Shown here: positions 16,215 through 25,354 of the stretch, piece after piece
Numbering within the stretch: the first letter of the stretch is position 1
How the letters are laid out: each line of letters begins with the position of its first letter
Source: Pseudomonadota bacterium
Lineage (GTDB): Bacteria > Pseudomonadota > Gammaproteobacteria > Ga0077536
NCBI GenBank assembly: GCA_016719885.1
Contig: JADJYF010000004.1
Span: 232,001 to 296,000 of the forward strand
DNA: 64,000 bases
Direction: 5' to 3'
Notes under the pieces: generated by a model
What the model was told of the DNA's origin: nothing
Seen by the model: only the letters and a program-made list of their open reading frames with translations
The model's database searches: none
Position numbers and translations under genes: made by a program

Positions 16215-18362
16215 TCAGCCCGCCGCCAGGCGCAGCGGTGCGCGCGTCGCCTGGTAATCCCTGAGCCAATCGATGAAGGCCTGCGGCGGCAGCGGCGGTG
16301 AAAACAAGTAGCCCTGCAGTTCATCGCCACCGAAGGACACCAGCGCATCGCGTTGCTGCTCGTTCTCGATGCCTTCGGCGACCACGCTCAGGCCGAGGTT
16401 ATGCGCCAGCGCCACGGTGCTGCGCACGATGGCGGTGTCGCGCGGGTCGGTGTTGACGTCGCGCACGAAGCTGCGGTCAATCTTGAGACAGGTGATGGGC
16501 AGGCGTTTCAGGTAGTTCAAGGACGAGTAGCCGGTGCCGAAGTCGTCGATGGCGATCGCCACGCCGCGATCGCGCAGGCTGTGCAGCAACGAGAGAGCGC
16601 TGCGCACGTCGCCCATGAGCATGGTCTCGGTCAGCTCGAGCTGCAATTGCGCGGGCGCCACGCCGGCGGCTGCCAGCGCGTGGTCGACCACCTCCACCAG
16701 TTCGGCCTGCGCGAACTGCGCGGCCGACAGGTTGACGCTCATCTGGAAGCCCCCCGGCAGCTGGGTGTTCCAGGCCGCCAGCTGGCGGCAGGCCTCGTTG
16801 ATCACCCAGGTGCCGATGGCGACGATGACGCCGCAGTCTTCGGCGATGGGGATGAACTGCTGCGGACCGATCAGGCCGAGGTCGGGATGCTGCCAGCGGA
16901 TCAAGGCTTCGGCGCCGATCACCTGGCCGCTGGCCGCCGCCACCTTGGGCTGGTAGAACAAGCGGAATTCCTCGCGCTCGACGGCACGGCGCAAGGACGC
17001 CTCCATGTTCAGGCGCTCCATGGCGCGGGTGTTCATGTCGGCGGTGAAGAAGCTGTAGCCGTTACGTCCTTCCTGCTTGACCTGGTACATGGCCAGGTCG
17101 CCGTGCTTGAGCAGCGTGTGCTCATCGGTGGCGTCATCGGGATAGACCGCGATGCCGATGCTGCCCGACACGAACACTTCGTTGCCGTCGAGCATGAACG
17201 ACGGCTTGAACTGGTCCAGCACGCGCTGCGCGACGGAGCCGGCGTTCTCGGGACGCTCGATGTCGCTGAGCAGGATCACGAATTCGTCGCCGCCGAGTCG
17301 CGCCAGGGTGGCCTTTTCCTGGGCGTCGAAACGGCACACCAGGTCGGAACGGCGCAGGGCCTCGCCGAGACGCTGCGCGACCTGGCACAAGAGCTCGTCG
17401 CCGACGTGGTGTCCCCAGCTGTCGTTGATGCGCTTGAACTGATCGAGATCGACGAACAGCAGCGCCACGCGCCGGTTTCGTCGGTCCGCCATGGCCAGGC
17501 TCGCGGACAGGCGCTCGCGGAAGTAGGCGCGATTGGGCAGGCCGGTGACGGCGTCGTAGAAGGCCAGTTCGTGGATGCGCGCCTGGGTGGCGCGATGTTC
17601 GGTGACGTCCTGCAGCGAGCCGCGCATGCGCGTGATGCGGCCGGCGGCGTTGCGCAGGAATTCGACGTCGAGATGGGCATGCACGGCGCCGTCTTGCTCG
17701 TTGCTCACGCGAAAGTCGATATCGAAGGCTTCACCGCTGCGCGCACCGGCGCTCAAGGCCTCGCGCACGCGTTCGCGATCCTCGGCACAGACGCAGGCCA
17801 GGAATTGTTCGGGTGTCGTCGGCAGCCAGCCGCGTTTGGCGGCCAGCACCTGTCCCACCTCGTCCGAGCCGGTCACCACGCCGCTGTCGAATGCATATTC
17901 CCAGGCGCCGAGCCGCGCGATGCGCTGCGCGTGCGCGAGGTTCGACTCGCTGCGGCGCAATTGCTCGGCGGTGTGTTGCGCGCGCATCACGAACTGCAGG
18001 CGATGGATGAGCAGGTTGAAATTGAGCGGCTTGACGATGAAGTCGGTGGCGCCGGCGCGGTAGGCGCGTTCCACCGAGGCCAGGTCGTCGCGGCCGGTGA
18101 TCATCACTATCGGCAGGTGTTCGCCGGCGGCTTGGGCGCGGATCTGCTGGCACAGCGCAAGGCCATCGGCGTCCGGCAGGCTCACATCCAGCAGCATGAT
18201 GTCGGGGCGACGGCGTTCGAAGGCGGCCAGGCACTGCGCGCCGTTCTCCGCTTCCTCGACTTCGAAACCGGCTTCTTCCAGGTAATCGACCAGCGCGATG
18301 CGGATCACGAGATCGTCGTCCACCACCAGCGCGTAGGGTGCCGCAGGCGGCGCGTTGTTCAT
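16215..18362 (-). CDS. Receiver-PAS-GGDEF-EAL c-di-GMP regulator
   Basis: This 715-aa protein has a receiver domain (phospho-acceptor Asp59 in MLLDVSLPD), a PAS-like segment (about 140-260), a diguanylate cyclase domain with intact GGDEF (357-361) and a phosphodiesterase domain with intact EAL (485-487, then IRWQHP) and DDFGTGYSSL. Both enzymatic signatures are preserved, so it could make or break c-di-GMP depending on phosphorylation. No RxxD inhibitory site is seen at the usual place, and there is a roughly ten-residue insertion (FDAQEKATLA) before GGDEF. Its start overlaps the stop of the hybrid kinase upstream, its likely phospho-donor. Confidence 0.92.
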   Translation of the reverse strand: MNNAPPAAPYALVVDDDLVIRIALVDYLEEAGFEVEEAENGAQCLAAFERRRPDIMLLDVSLPDADGLALCQQIRAQAAGEHLPIVMITGRDDLASVERAYRAGATDFIVKPLNFNLLIHRLQFVMRAQHTAEQLRRSESNLAHAQRIARLGAWEYAFDSGVVTGSDEVGQVLAAKRGWLPTTPEQFLACVCAEDRERVREALSAGARSGEAFDIDFRVSNEQDGAVHAHLDVEFLRNAAGRITRMRGSLQDVTEHRATQARIHELAFYDAVTGLPNRAYFRERLSASLAMADRRNRRVALLFVDLDQFKRINDSWGHHVGDELLCQVAQRLGEALRRSDLVCRFDAQEKATLARLGGDEFVILLSDIERPENAGSVAQRVLDQFKPSFMLDGNEVFVSGSIGIAVYPDDATDEHTLLKHGDLAMYQVKQEGRNGYSFFTADMNTRAMERLNMEASLRRAVEREEFRLFYQPKVAAASGQVIGAEALIRWQHPDLGLIGPQQFIPIAEDCGVIVAIGTWVINEACRQLAAWNTQLPGGFQMSVNLSAAQFAQAELVEVVDHALAAAGVAPAQLQLELTETMLMGDVRSALSLLHSLRDRGVAIAIDDFGTGYSSLNYLKRLPITCLKIDRSFVRDVNTDPRDTAIVRSTVALAHNLGLSVVAEGIENEQQRDALVSFGGDELQGYLFSPPLPPQAFIDWLRDYQATRAPLRLAAG

Positions 18363-20608
18363 GCTTGTACCTCGGGGAAACGCGCACGCAGCGCCGCCAG
18401 CACTTCGCCACCCACGGCGATGGCGCGCTCGGCACTGAGCGTGGCGCGCTCTCGCTCGCCGGCGCGCGCAGCCTCTTCGCTTTCACGACACAGGACAGAC
18501 AGCGTGTCGGCGCCGACCACGGCGCTGCTCGACTTCAAGGCGTGCGCCGCTTCGCGCACGCGTTCCAGATCGCCCGCGGCGAGGCCATCCCGCATCTGTC
18601 CGATATAGGTTTGTGACTGTTCGAGGTAGGCGCTCACCACGCGCCGCAACACGCCCTTGCGGCCGTTGCGTTCGCGCGCCTCGAAATGCGCGAGCGCGGC
18701 CGGATTGAGCAATTCCTCCGCCGCCGCGGGCGGCGTGTCCAGTGGCGGCGCCGACGGCGCGGCCGCGCCGTCGGCCGACAGCCAGTGCTCCAGCACGGCA
18801 CGCAGGCCGAGCGCGGTAAACGGTTTGGAAAGGTAATCGTCCATGCCCGCCGCCAGGCAGCGCGCCCGGTCGCCCTCCAGGGCATTGGCGGTCAGCGCCA
18901 CGATCGGTGCACGCGGCTGGCCGCGCTCGGTCTCTTGCGCACGAATGGCGCCGGTCGCCGTGAAGCCGTCCATCACCGGCATCTGGCAATCCATCAGCAC
19001 CAGGTCATAGCGCTGCGCCGCGCAGGCCTCGACCGCGGCGAGGCCATCGTTCACCACGTCGAGCACCAGGCCTTCGTCCTCCAGCAGGTCGATGATGACT
19101 TCGCGGTTGACGGCATTGTCTTCGACCACCAGCAGCCGCCCGCGCAGCGGCGGCGCGGACGCGGCCGGCGTCGCCACTTCGTCGAGCGCCAGCGTCTCGT
19201 CGAGCGTGGCCTGGCACAGACGGCGCAGGCAGCGGAACAGCTCGCGCTGACGCACCGGCTTGGTCAGGTGCTGGGTGATGCCGCAGGCGCGATACTGCGC
19301 GGCGCTCAACTGGTCGCTGATCGAGCTCAGCATCACCAGCGTCATGGGCGGCAAGGCGGTGTCGGCGACGATGTGCCGCGCCAGTTGCAGGCCGTCCATG
19401 CCCGGCATGTGCATGTCGAGAATCGCGAGCCGGTAGGGGCGTTGCTGTCGCGCCGCTTCGCGCAGGCACGCCAGCGCATGTTCGCCGTCATAGGCGGTGT
19501 CGAAGTCACAGCCCCAGTGCGCGAGCTGGTCGCAATAGATGGCGCGATTGGTTTCGTTGTCATCGACCGCCAGCACGCGCACGCCGCCGAGCGCGCCGCT
19601 CTCGCTGTCCGCCGGGTAGTCGGTATGGTCGAGCCTGAGAGGAATGCTGAAACTGAAGGTCGAGCCCTTGTCGAGTTCACTCTCGACCGCCAGTTCGCCG
19701 CCCATGCAGCGCACCAGCTGCACGCTGATGGCAAGCCCGAGACCGGTGCCGCCGTAGCGACGCTGGGTGGAGCTGTCGGCCTGGGTGAAGGCTTCGAAGA
19801 TGCGCGCGCGCGCCGCCGGCGCGATACCGATGCCGGTGTCGCGCACCGCGAAGTGCAACAGCGCGGTGTCCTGGTCGACGCTTTCGACCTGCGCTTCGAT
19901 CACCACTTCGCCGTGGTGGGTGAATTTCAGCGCATTGCCCACCAGGTTGGTCAGCACCTGGCGCAGACGCGCATCGTCGCCGAGCAGATGGATGGGCACG
20001 CCGGCGGGCAGCACCGCGTTCAGTTCGACGCCGCGTTCGTGGGCGTTCTCGGCGTACAGTTCCACCAGTTGCTCGAGCAGCGCACGCAGATCGAAGGGCG
20101 ATTCGTGCAGTTCGAGCTTGCCCGATTCGATCTTGGAGAAGTCCAGGATATCGTTGATGACACCGAGCAGCGCTTCGACCGAATTGCGGATGGTCACTGC
20201 GCAGCGCTGCTGCTTGGCGCTGAGTTCAGTGCGCAGCAGGATCTCGTTCATGCCCAGCACGCCGTTGATGGGCGTACGGATCTCGTGGCTCATGTTGGCC
20301 AGGAATTCGGACTTGGCGCGGCTGGCGGCTTCGGCCGCTTCGCGGGCGCGCTCCAGGTCGGCCTGCGATGCCTTGAGGTCGCTCATGATCATGGCCGAGT
20401 TGACCAGCGCTTCGGCCTGCGCTTCGCTCAAGGCCTCGGCGCGTTGACGCTCGGCGCTGAGCGCGCGCTCGAGCGCGCTCGCCACCTCGCGCAGTTCCCC
20501 GGCCAGCGGTCCGTCGACGCGCGCGATCAGCGCGTCGAGGTGCGCGAAGGGATCGCTGGCGACGAACATGGGCGCTGGCGCGATCGCCGCGCGGGTGCTT
20601 GCAGCCAT
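18359..20608 (-). CDS. Hybrid sensor histidine kinase (HisKA-HATPase-REC-REC-HPt)
   Basis: This 749-aa kinase has a helical N-terminal region without a membrane segment. It then has a dimerisation domain with His108 (FLANMSHEIRTPINGV), an ATPase domain (NLVGNALKF, DTGIGI, GGTGLGLAIS), two receiver domains (LAILDMHMPGMDG and LVLMDCQMPVMDG) and a C-terminal phosphotransfer domain with HALKSSS. This is a complete phosphorelay in one cytoplasmic chain, resembling the BarA class but without a sensor domain. The start is set at the ATG after the TusA stop; the open frame upstream runs antisense to no signal and overlaps tusA. It feeds the overlapping GGDEF/EAL gene. Confidence 0.92.
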   Translation of the reverse strand: MAASTRAAIAPAPMFVASDPFAHLDALIARVDGPLAGELREVASALERALSAERQRAEALSEAQAEALVNSAMIMSDLKASQADLERAREAAEAASRAKSEFLANMSHEIRTPINGVLGMNEILLRTELSAKQQRCAVTIRNSVEALLGVINDILDFSKIESGKLELHESPFDLRALLEQLVELYAENAHERGVELNAVLPAGVPIHLLGDDARLRQVLTNLVGNALKFTHHGEVVIEAQVESVDQDTALLHFAVRDTGIGIAPAARARIFEAFTQADSSTQRRYGGTGLGLAISVQLVRCMGGELAVESELDKGSTFSFSIPLRLDHTDYPADSESGALGGVRVLAVDDNETNRAIYCDQLAHWGCDFDTAYDGEHALACLREAARQQRPYRLAILDMHMPGMDGLQLARHIVADTALPPMTLVMLSSISDQLSAAQYRACGITQHLTKPVRQRELFRCLRRLCQATLDETLALDEVATPAASAPPLRGRLLVVEDNAVNREVIIDLLEDEGLVLDVVNDGLAAVEACAAQRYDLVLMDCQMPVMDGFTATGAIRAQETERGQPRAPIVALTANALEGDRARCLAAGMDDYLSKPFTALGLRAVLEHWLSADGAAAPSAPPLDTPPAAAEELLNPAALAHFEARERNGRKGVLRRVVSAYLEQSQTYIGQMRDGLAAGDLERVREAAHALKSSSAVVGADTLSVLCRESEEAARAGERERATLSAERAIAVGGEVLAALRARFPEVQA

Positions 20609-20619
20609 GGGCGCCTGCC

Positions 20620-20862
20620 TCAGGCGGCGCGCTTGCGCAGGCGCGCGGTCAGCGTTTCGTCCGCGTGTTCGAGCGCCAACAGCTCGTGCCCGGTGCGCCG
20701 GCACCACGCCTTAACGTCGAGTTCGAAGGCGCGGTCGCTGGCGATGGCGATGAGTTCGCTGCCCGCGTCGAGCGCGCGAAACGCCTCGTTGAGGCGCACG
20801 ATGGGGGTGGGGCATTTCAGCCCGCGGAGATCGACCGTTTGTAGTTCGTTCATGCTTGCCAT
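20620..20862 (-). CDS. tusA: TusA-family sulfurtransferase
   Basis: This 80-aa protein has the TusA signature LRGLKCPTPIVRL, with the sulfur-carrying Cys17 in the CPxP motif, and the small two-layer alpha/beta length expected. TusA proteins carry persulfide sulfur for tRNA thiolation, molybdenum cofactor synthesis or sulfur oxidation. The DsrE-like gene lies 14 bases upstream and the hybrid kinase 11 bases downstream on the same strand. This pairing favours a role in dissimilatory sulfur handling. A second ATG three codons in is an alternative start. Confidence 0.88.
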   Translation of the reverse strand: MASMNELQTVDLRGLKCPTPIVRLNEAFRALDAGSELIAIASDRAFELDVKAWCRRTGHELLALEHADETLTARLRKRAA

Positions 20863-20876
20863 GTCCTGCGTCTCGA

Positions 20877-21452
20877 TCAGATGAAGAGCGACGTATTGCC
20901 GCTGGCCGCGAGGTCGGCGAACTTGGCCGCGCCGCAGTATTGAAGATTGGGGTAATCGATGAGTTCCTGGGGCGCGATGCCCATGATCTCCATCGACATC
21001 TCGCACAGGTAGATCTCGACGCCGAGGCTTGCCGCCTGCGCGACCAGTTCGGGCAGCGGCGCGACGTTCTTGCGCCGCATTTCGCGGGCCATCAGGCGTC
21101 GGCCGACGCCCAGCATGTCCATGCGCGACAGCGCGCGGCGCGTGAGTCCACCCGGCAGCATGAGCCCGAAGGCGCGCTCGACCAGCGACTTGCCGCCGAG
21201 CACGGTGCGTGCCTTAAGGGCCGCGGCGCCCCAGAACGTGAAGAACATGCGCACCGACATGCCGGTGGCGGCGGCGCCATTGGCGATGGTGAAGGCCGCC
21301 AGCAACTTGTCGAGATCGCCGCTGAATACCAGCAGCGTCATGCCATCGGGATCGGGTGCGCGCGCCATGCGCGCTTCGAGCTGCGCGACGCGTGCGGCGA
21401 GTTCTGTGTGCTGGTCCAGGGACGGGACGGGGGGCGCGGCGGCGGTCTGCAT
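20877..21452 (-). CDS. DsrE/DsrF-like sulfur-relay protein
   Basis: This 191-aa protein has a short coiled N-terminal segment and then a DsrE-type fold: MTLLVFSGDLDKLLAAFTIANGAAATGMSVRMFFTFWG, and the motif EIYLCEMSMEIMGI carrying the conserved Cys150. This matches the DsrE2/peroxiredoxin-like group found beside tusA in sulfur-oxidising bacteria. It probably passes persulfide sulfur to or from TusA at the membrane face or in the cytoplasm. It is the first gene of the run that continues with tusA, the hybrid kinase and the c-di-GMP regulator. Confidence 0.85.
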   Translation of the reverse strand: MQTAAAPPVPSLDQHTELAARVAQLEARMARAPDPDGMTLLVFSGDLDKLLAAFTIANGAAATGMSVRMFFTFWGAAALKARTVLGGKSLVERAFGLMLPGGLTRRALSRMDMLGVGRRLMAREMRRKNVAPLPELVAQAASLGVEIYLCEMSMEIMGIAPQELIDYPNLQYCGAAKFADLAASGNTSLFI

Positions 21453-21552
21453 GGGAAAGTTCTACCGGGATACGAAGCTTCAGCCTCGTTTAGCGGCGCT
21501 CGTGGCGGGGGCTTGAGCAGGGGCGGGAGGGCGCGCGGGTAAGGGCGCGTGA

Positions 21553-21572
21553 CGGCGGCCCGGTGGCCGCCG
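21553..21572. terminator. GC-rich stem-loop upstream of the dsrE-like gene
   Basis: A perfect eight-base stem (CGGCGGCC / GGCCGCCG) with a four-base loop lies in the 196-base gap between the small lipoprotein gene and the dsrE-like gene. There is no following T tract, so it is at best a Rho-independent-like structure or a chance GC palindrome. Nothing else was seen in this gap. Confidence 0.25.
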
Positions 21573-21648
21573 CTCGATCATCGAGGCTTGGATGCGGTCG
21601 GGGCCGGTCGCGCCGCCGGCCTACCGCGTCAGCGGAACGAAACGCGCC

Positions 21649-21912
21649 TCAGGGGCAGGGTACGACCTTGCGGAAGGTGTCCTTGGACCACAGCGCCTTG
21701 TCGTCGGGCGTCTTGCCGTCCTTATGCCATTTCTCGCTGATCGAGAGGCAGAACGAACCGGCATTCTCGATGGTGTCCTCGGTGTCTTCCGGGCGCTCGT
21801 TGCCGACTTTCATGTTCGGGTTGGAGGCGCTGTAGTTGGGGACGATGGTGTTGGAGGCGCAGGCCGCGGTCAGTGCGACCACTCCGGCAAGCAAAACGAA
21901 ACGCAAAGTCAT
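21649..21912 (-). CDS. Small lipoprotein of unknown function
   Basis: This 87-aa protein has a lipoprotein signal (MTLRFVLLAGVVALTAAC, Cys18) and a short polar mature part with two further cysteines. No family is recognised. The ATG start is chosen for the signal peptide; a GTG five codons upstream is possible. It precedes the dsrE-like gene on the same strand but is separated by 196 bases, so it is probably transcribed alone. Confidence 0.5.
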   Translation of the reverse strand: MTLRFVLLAGVVALTAACASNTIVPNYSASNPNMKVGNERPEDTEDTIENAGSFCLSISEKWHKDGKTPDDKALWSKDTFRKVVPCP

Positions 21913-22213
21913 GGCATCCACGGGCACGCTGCGCGCCCACTCCTTCTTCTATAAGAAATTACGAAATGCATATGAGAACGCCCCGCGCCGAAAGTTCGCC
22001 CTGGCGCGCGGCGCGCCATTGTGCGTAAGCCCCCTGGGGGTGTCAAACCGGCTTTTTCAGCCGAATTCCACGCCTTTTTCGTGGTGATGGCCGCTGGCCC
22101 GACAGGCGCTGTCACGCCGCGGCCTCGCGGCCGGGTGTGGGCGCGGCGCGCTGCTTTCAATGCATGACGCGACCCGATACACTTTTTTCGCTACGTCTAT
22201 AGGGGTATTCGGA
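21913..22213. other. Intergenic region between divergent genes
   Basis: This 301-base gap separates the minus-strand lipoprotein gene from the plus-strand TonB operon, so it should hold promoters for both. It contains a short A/T-rich patch (around 21944-21970) and an A/T patch near 22178-22200, and a CCCCCTGGGGG palindrome near 22030. I cannot assign -35/-10 pairs with confidence and see no gene. Confidence 0.4.
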
Positions 22214-23008
22214 GTGATCGGTATCAACGATGCACGCCGCCGGCAGCTTGCGCTCAGCGCGCTGCTCGCGGTCGGAGTGACCGGCGGCTCATGGAGCGCA
22301 CAGGCGGAACCATTGGCCAACGCCGTGGCGGCGCAGACCGAGGCCGACAAGGCGGCGGCGGCGTCCCAACAGAAGATCGACGCGCTCGACGAACAGACCC
22401 AGGGCATCGCCGCCAAGTACGTGCAGGCGCTGGCCGACGTCGACTCCCTCAACAAGTACAACGAACAGCTCGCGCGCCAGGTCAAGAGCCAGGACGCCGA
22501 GGTCGCCTCCCTCGAACAGCAGCTCGGCGCCCTGCAGGTCACCGAGCGCGAAGTGCAGCCCCTCATGCAGCAGATGGTCGAAACCCTCGACCAGTTCGTC
22601 AGCCTCGATGCGCCCTTCCTGCTCGAGGAGCGCAGCAAGCGGGTGGCCAATCTCAAGGACATGATGGAGCGCGCCGACGTCGCCATCGCCGAGAAATACC
22701 GGCGCATCCTCGAGGCCTACCAGATAGAACTCGAATACGGCCGCACGCTCGACGCCTACCAGGGCAAGCTCGGCGAAGGCGATGCCGCGCGCATCGTCGA
22801 CTTCGTGCGCCTCGGCCGCGTGTCGCTGATGTACCAGACGCTGGACGGCGGCGAGACCGGCTACTGGAACCAGGCCAAGCGCGAATGGCAGCGCGACGAC
22901 AGCTACGCCAAGGCGGTCAAGGACGCGTTGCACGTGGCCAAGAAGATCGGCGCGCCGGACCTGCTGCGCGTGCCGGTGCCGGCGCCCGTCGCGGGCGAGA
23001 AGTCCTGA
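22214..23008 (+). CDS. DUF3450 family periplasmic coiled-coil protein of the TonB/Ttp system
   Basis: This 264-aa protein has a signal peptide (cut near WSAQA) and a long coiled coil (roughly residues 30-120), then a helical C-terminal domain with DAPFLLEERSKRVANLKDMMERADV, matching DUF3450. In Vibrio the same family is encoded directly upstream of ttpC in the TonB2 cluster. It likely sits in the periplasm and supports the Ttp/ExbB/ExbD complex. The GTG start is chosen by signal-peptide position; an ATG 18 codons upstream is an alternative. The stop overlaps the next ATG by one base. Confidence 0.82.
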   Translation: MIGINDARRRQLALSALLAVGVTGGSWSAQAEPLANAVAAQTEADKAAAASQQKIDALDEQTQGIAAKYVQALADVDSLNKYNEQLARQVKSQDAEVASLEQQLGALQVTEREVQPLMQQMVETLDQFVSLDAPFLLEERSKRVANLKDMMERADVAIAEKYRRILEAYQIELEYGRTLDAYQGKLGEGDAARIVDFVRLGRVSLMYQTLDGGETGYWNQAKREWQRDDSYAKAVKDALHVAKKIGAPDLLRVPVPAPVAGEKS

Positions 23009-24390
23009 TGAACAGCGTCCTTCGTCGCCTCGCCCTGCTGGTCGCGCTCGGCGCCGCGCAGGCCAGCTTCGCCGCCGCCGATCTCGGCGAGCTCCTCGAG
23101 CAGACCGAGAACAACTCGGCGGCCGGCGCCACCCTCGCCGCCGAGCGCGCTGGCAAGTACAAGGCCGCGGGCGGCGCCCAGCAGGAGCAGATGCTGAAGG
23201 AAGCGCTGGCCGCGCGCGCCGCGGCCGAGGCCGCCAGTCGTGCCGCGCTCGACAAGTACAACGCCAACGAATTGAAGCTCGCCGATCTCAACAAGCGCAT
23301 GAAGGATGACCTTGCCAGCCTCGGCCTCGCCGAAGTGTTCGGCCTGGCGCGCCAGGTGGCGGGCGACAGCGCGACGCTCATGCAGCAATCCATGACCACC
23401 GCCGAGCTCGCGGCGCAGGGCAAGGACGACCGCGTCACGGCGCTGCGCACGCTGGCCGAAGCCGATGCCGCGCCGGGCGCGGCGGAGCTGAAACGCCTGT
23501 GGACCGAGCTGCTGCGCGAGATGACGCTGGCTGGCCAGGTGGCGCGCTTCAAGGCCAAGGTCGGCCAGCCCAACGGTGGCCAGACCGAGCAGGAGGTGGT
23601 GCGCATCGGCGCTTTCACCGCCAGCGCCGGCGCCGATTACCTGTCCTTCATTCCCGAGCTTACGACCTTCGTGCGCCTGTCGCGCCAGCCGCCCGCCGAA
23701 TTGCGCGACATGGCGGCGAACCTCGCCAAGGCCGACACCGGCACGGTCAAGGCCGCGGTCGACCCGTCGCGCGGCGCGCTGCTGGCGCTGTACGTCGAGC
23801 GCCCCAATTGGCAGGAACGCGTGCACCGCGGCGGTGAAGTGACCTACGTGATCCTGGCGGTCGGCGCCCTCGGCCTCGCGCTGTGGCTGGTGCAGTTCCT
23901 GTACCTGGTGGTGGTGCGCGTCGGCGTGTGGTCGCAGCTGCGCGATCTGACCAAGCTCAGCAAGATGAATCCGCTCGGCCGCGTGCTGCTGGCGTTCAAG
24001 GGCGACGCCGAGCGCATCGAACAGGAAGCCGACATCGCCGAACTGCGCATCTCCGAGGCGGTGCTGCGCGAGGTGCCCAAGCTCGAGCGCTTCCAGGCCT
24101 TCCTGCGCCTGGCGGTCGCGGCCGGCCCGCTGCTGGGCCTGATCGGCACCGTGATCGGCATGATCGTGACCTTCCAGGCCATCACCGAATCGGGCTCCAG
24201 CGACCCCAAGCTGATGGCCAACGGCATCGGCCAGGCCATGATCGCGACGGTCGCCGGTCTCGGCATCGCCATCCCGCTCCTGTTCGGCAATTCCATCCTC
24301 GCCACGCTGTCGCGCGGCGTGGTGCAGATCCTCGACGAGCAGAGCACCGGCCTCCTGGCCGCCACCCTGGAGCGCAAGCGCGGTGCTTGA
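23008..24390 (+). CDS. ttpC: TtpC-like MotA/TolQ/ExbB protein (first copy)
   Basis: This 460-aa inner-membrane protein has a signal peptide, a periplasmic coiled-coil region of about 250 residues, and a C-terminal MotA/TolQ/ExbB proton-channel domain. That domain has a helix near 280-300 and the conserved pair LRLAVAAGPLLGLIGTVIGMIVTFQAI and GIGQAMIATVAGLGIAIPLLFGN. This is the architecture of Vibrio TtpC, which is required with ExbB2/ExbD2/TonB2 to energise outer-membrane transporters. A paralogue with the same architecture ends the operon. The ExbB gene starts eight bases before its stop. Confidence 0.9.
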   Translation: MNSVLRRLALLVALGAAQASFAAADLGELLEQTENNSAAGATLAAERAGKYKAAGGAQQEQMLKEALAARAAAEAASRAALDKYNANELKLADLNKRMKDDLASLGLAEVFGLARQVAGDSATLMQQSMTTAELAAQGKDDRVTALRTLAEADAAPGAAELKRLWTELLREMTLAGQVARFKAKVGQPNGGQTEQEVVRIGAFTASAGADYLSFIPELTTFVRLSRQPPAELRDMAANLAKADTGTVKAAVDPSRGALLALYVERPNWQERVHRGGEVTYVILAVGALGLALWLVQFLYLVVVRVGVWSQLRDLTKLSKMNPLGRVLLAFKGDAERIEQEADIAELRISEAVLREVPKLERFQAFLRLAVAAGPLLGLIGTVIGMIVTFQAITESGSSDPKLMANGIGQAMIATVAGLGIAIPLLFGNSILATLSRGVVQILDEQSTGLLAATLERKRGA

Positions 24391-24922
24391 GGCCGGCGGC
24401 TTCGGCGTGCTCGGCCAGATGGTCGGCGCGGTACGTCATCTCATCGATGACGGCGGCCCCTTTGTCTTCTGGATCTATGCCTGCGGCGTGGTGCTGTGGA
24501 CGCTGGTGCTGGAGCGCTGGTGGTTCTTCATGCGCGTGCTGCCGCGATTGTCGCGCGAGGCTCAAGCCGAATGGCTGGCGCGCGGCGATCGTACGTCCTG
24601 GTGCGCGCGCCAGATCCGCGAGGCCATGATCTCGCGCGTCAACGTTGCCATGACCACCGGTTTCCCGTTGCTGCAGGTGCTGGTGCCGCTGTCGCCGCTG
24701 CTCGGTCTCATCGGTACCGTGAGCGGCATGCTGGAAGTGTTCGATTCGATGGCGCTGCGCGGCAGCGCCGACGCGCGCACCATGGCGAGCGGTGTGTCGC
24801 ACGCCATGATCTGCACCATGACCGGACTCACGGTCAGCATCACGGGCCTGTATCCCGTGCACTACTTCCGCGCGCGGGCCCGTCGTGAGACGGAACTGCT
24901 GGCCGACCAGCTGAGCTTCTGA
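24383..24922 (+). CDS. exbB: ExbB-type proton channel subunit
   Basis: This 179-aa protein has three transmembrane helices and the family core VLVPLSPLLGLIGTVSGMLEVF plus VSHAMICTMTGLTVSITGLYPVHYF. It is short, as ExbB2 is, and should form the proton channel with the ExbD proteins downstream. The GTG start overlaps the TtpC stop by eight bases; an ATG 12 codons later is possible but would remove part of the N-terminal segment. Confidence 0.9.
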   Translation: MLEAGGFGVLGQMVGAVRHLIDDGGPFVFWIYACGVVLWTLVLERWWFFMRVLPRLSREAQAEWLARGDRTSWCARQIREAMISRVNVAMTTGFPLLQVLVPLSPLLGLIGTVSGMLEVFDSMALRGSADARTMASGVSHAMICTMTGLTVSITGLYPVHYFRARARRETELLADQLSF

Positions 24923-24933
24923 GCGCCACCGCC

Positions 24934-25341
24934 ATGCGCATGCGTCGTTATCGCAACGAGGAGCACGAATCGCAGCACGGCATCGATCTCGCGCCGATGC
25001 TGGACTTCGTGCTGAACCTGCTGATCTTTTTCATCATCACCGCGATCTTCGTCAAGGAATACGGCCTCGAGGTCAACCGGCCGTCGAGCTTCGAACAGTC
25101 GAGTTCGGACAATTCCTCGATCACGGTCAACGTGTTCGCCAACGGCGACATCGCGGTCAACGGCCGGCTGGTGGACTTGCGTGCGATCCGCGCCAACATC
25201 GAGCGCGTGCATGCCGAGTTCCCCAACAGCGGCGTGCTGCTGCTGGCCGACGAGGGCGCCAAGAACGGGCTCATCATCGAGGCCGCCGACCAGGTGCGCC
25301 TGGGCGGCATCCAGGACATCACTTTTTCCACTTCACAATGA
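24934..25341 (+). CDS. exbD: ExbD-type biopolymer transport protein (first copy)
   Basis: This 135-aa protein has one N-terminal transmembrane helix bearing the proton-coupling Asp24 (IDLAPMLDFVLNLLIFFIIT) and a periplasmic ExbD/TolR domain ending LGGIQDITFSTSQ. It pairs with ExbB in the proton-driven motor that energises TonB. A second ExbD gene follows after 13 bases and shares the LAPMLDFVLNLLIFFIIT helix almost exactly. Confidence 0.92.
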   Translation: MRMRRYRNEEHESQHGIDLAPMLDFVLNLLIFFIITAIFVKEYGLEVNRPSSFEQSSSDNSSITVNVFANGDIAVNGRLVDLRAIRANIERVHAEFPNSGVLLLADEGAKNGLIIEAADQVRLGGIQDITFSTSQ

Positions 25342-25354
25342 AACAGGCACGTAC

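Noticed and set aside
16185..22040. CCCCTATGGGGG near 16190 and CCCCCTGGGGG near 22030 as copies of one operator.
   Set aside because: The shared part is only a C-run/G-run palindrome, which arises easily in this GC-rich DNA; flanks do not match.
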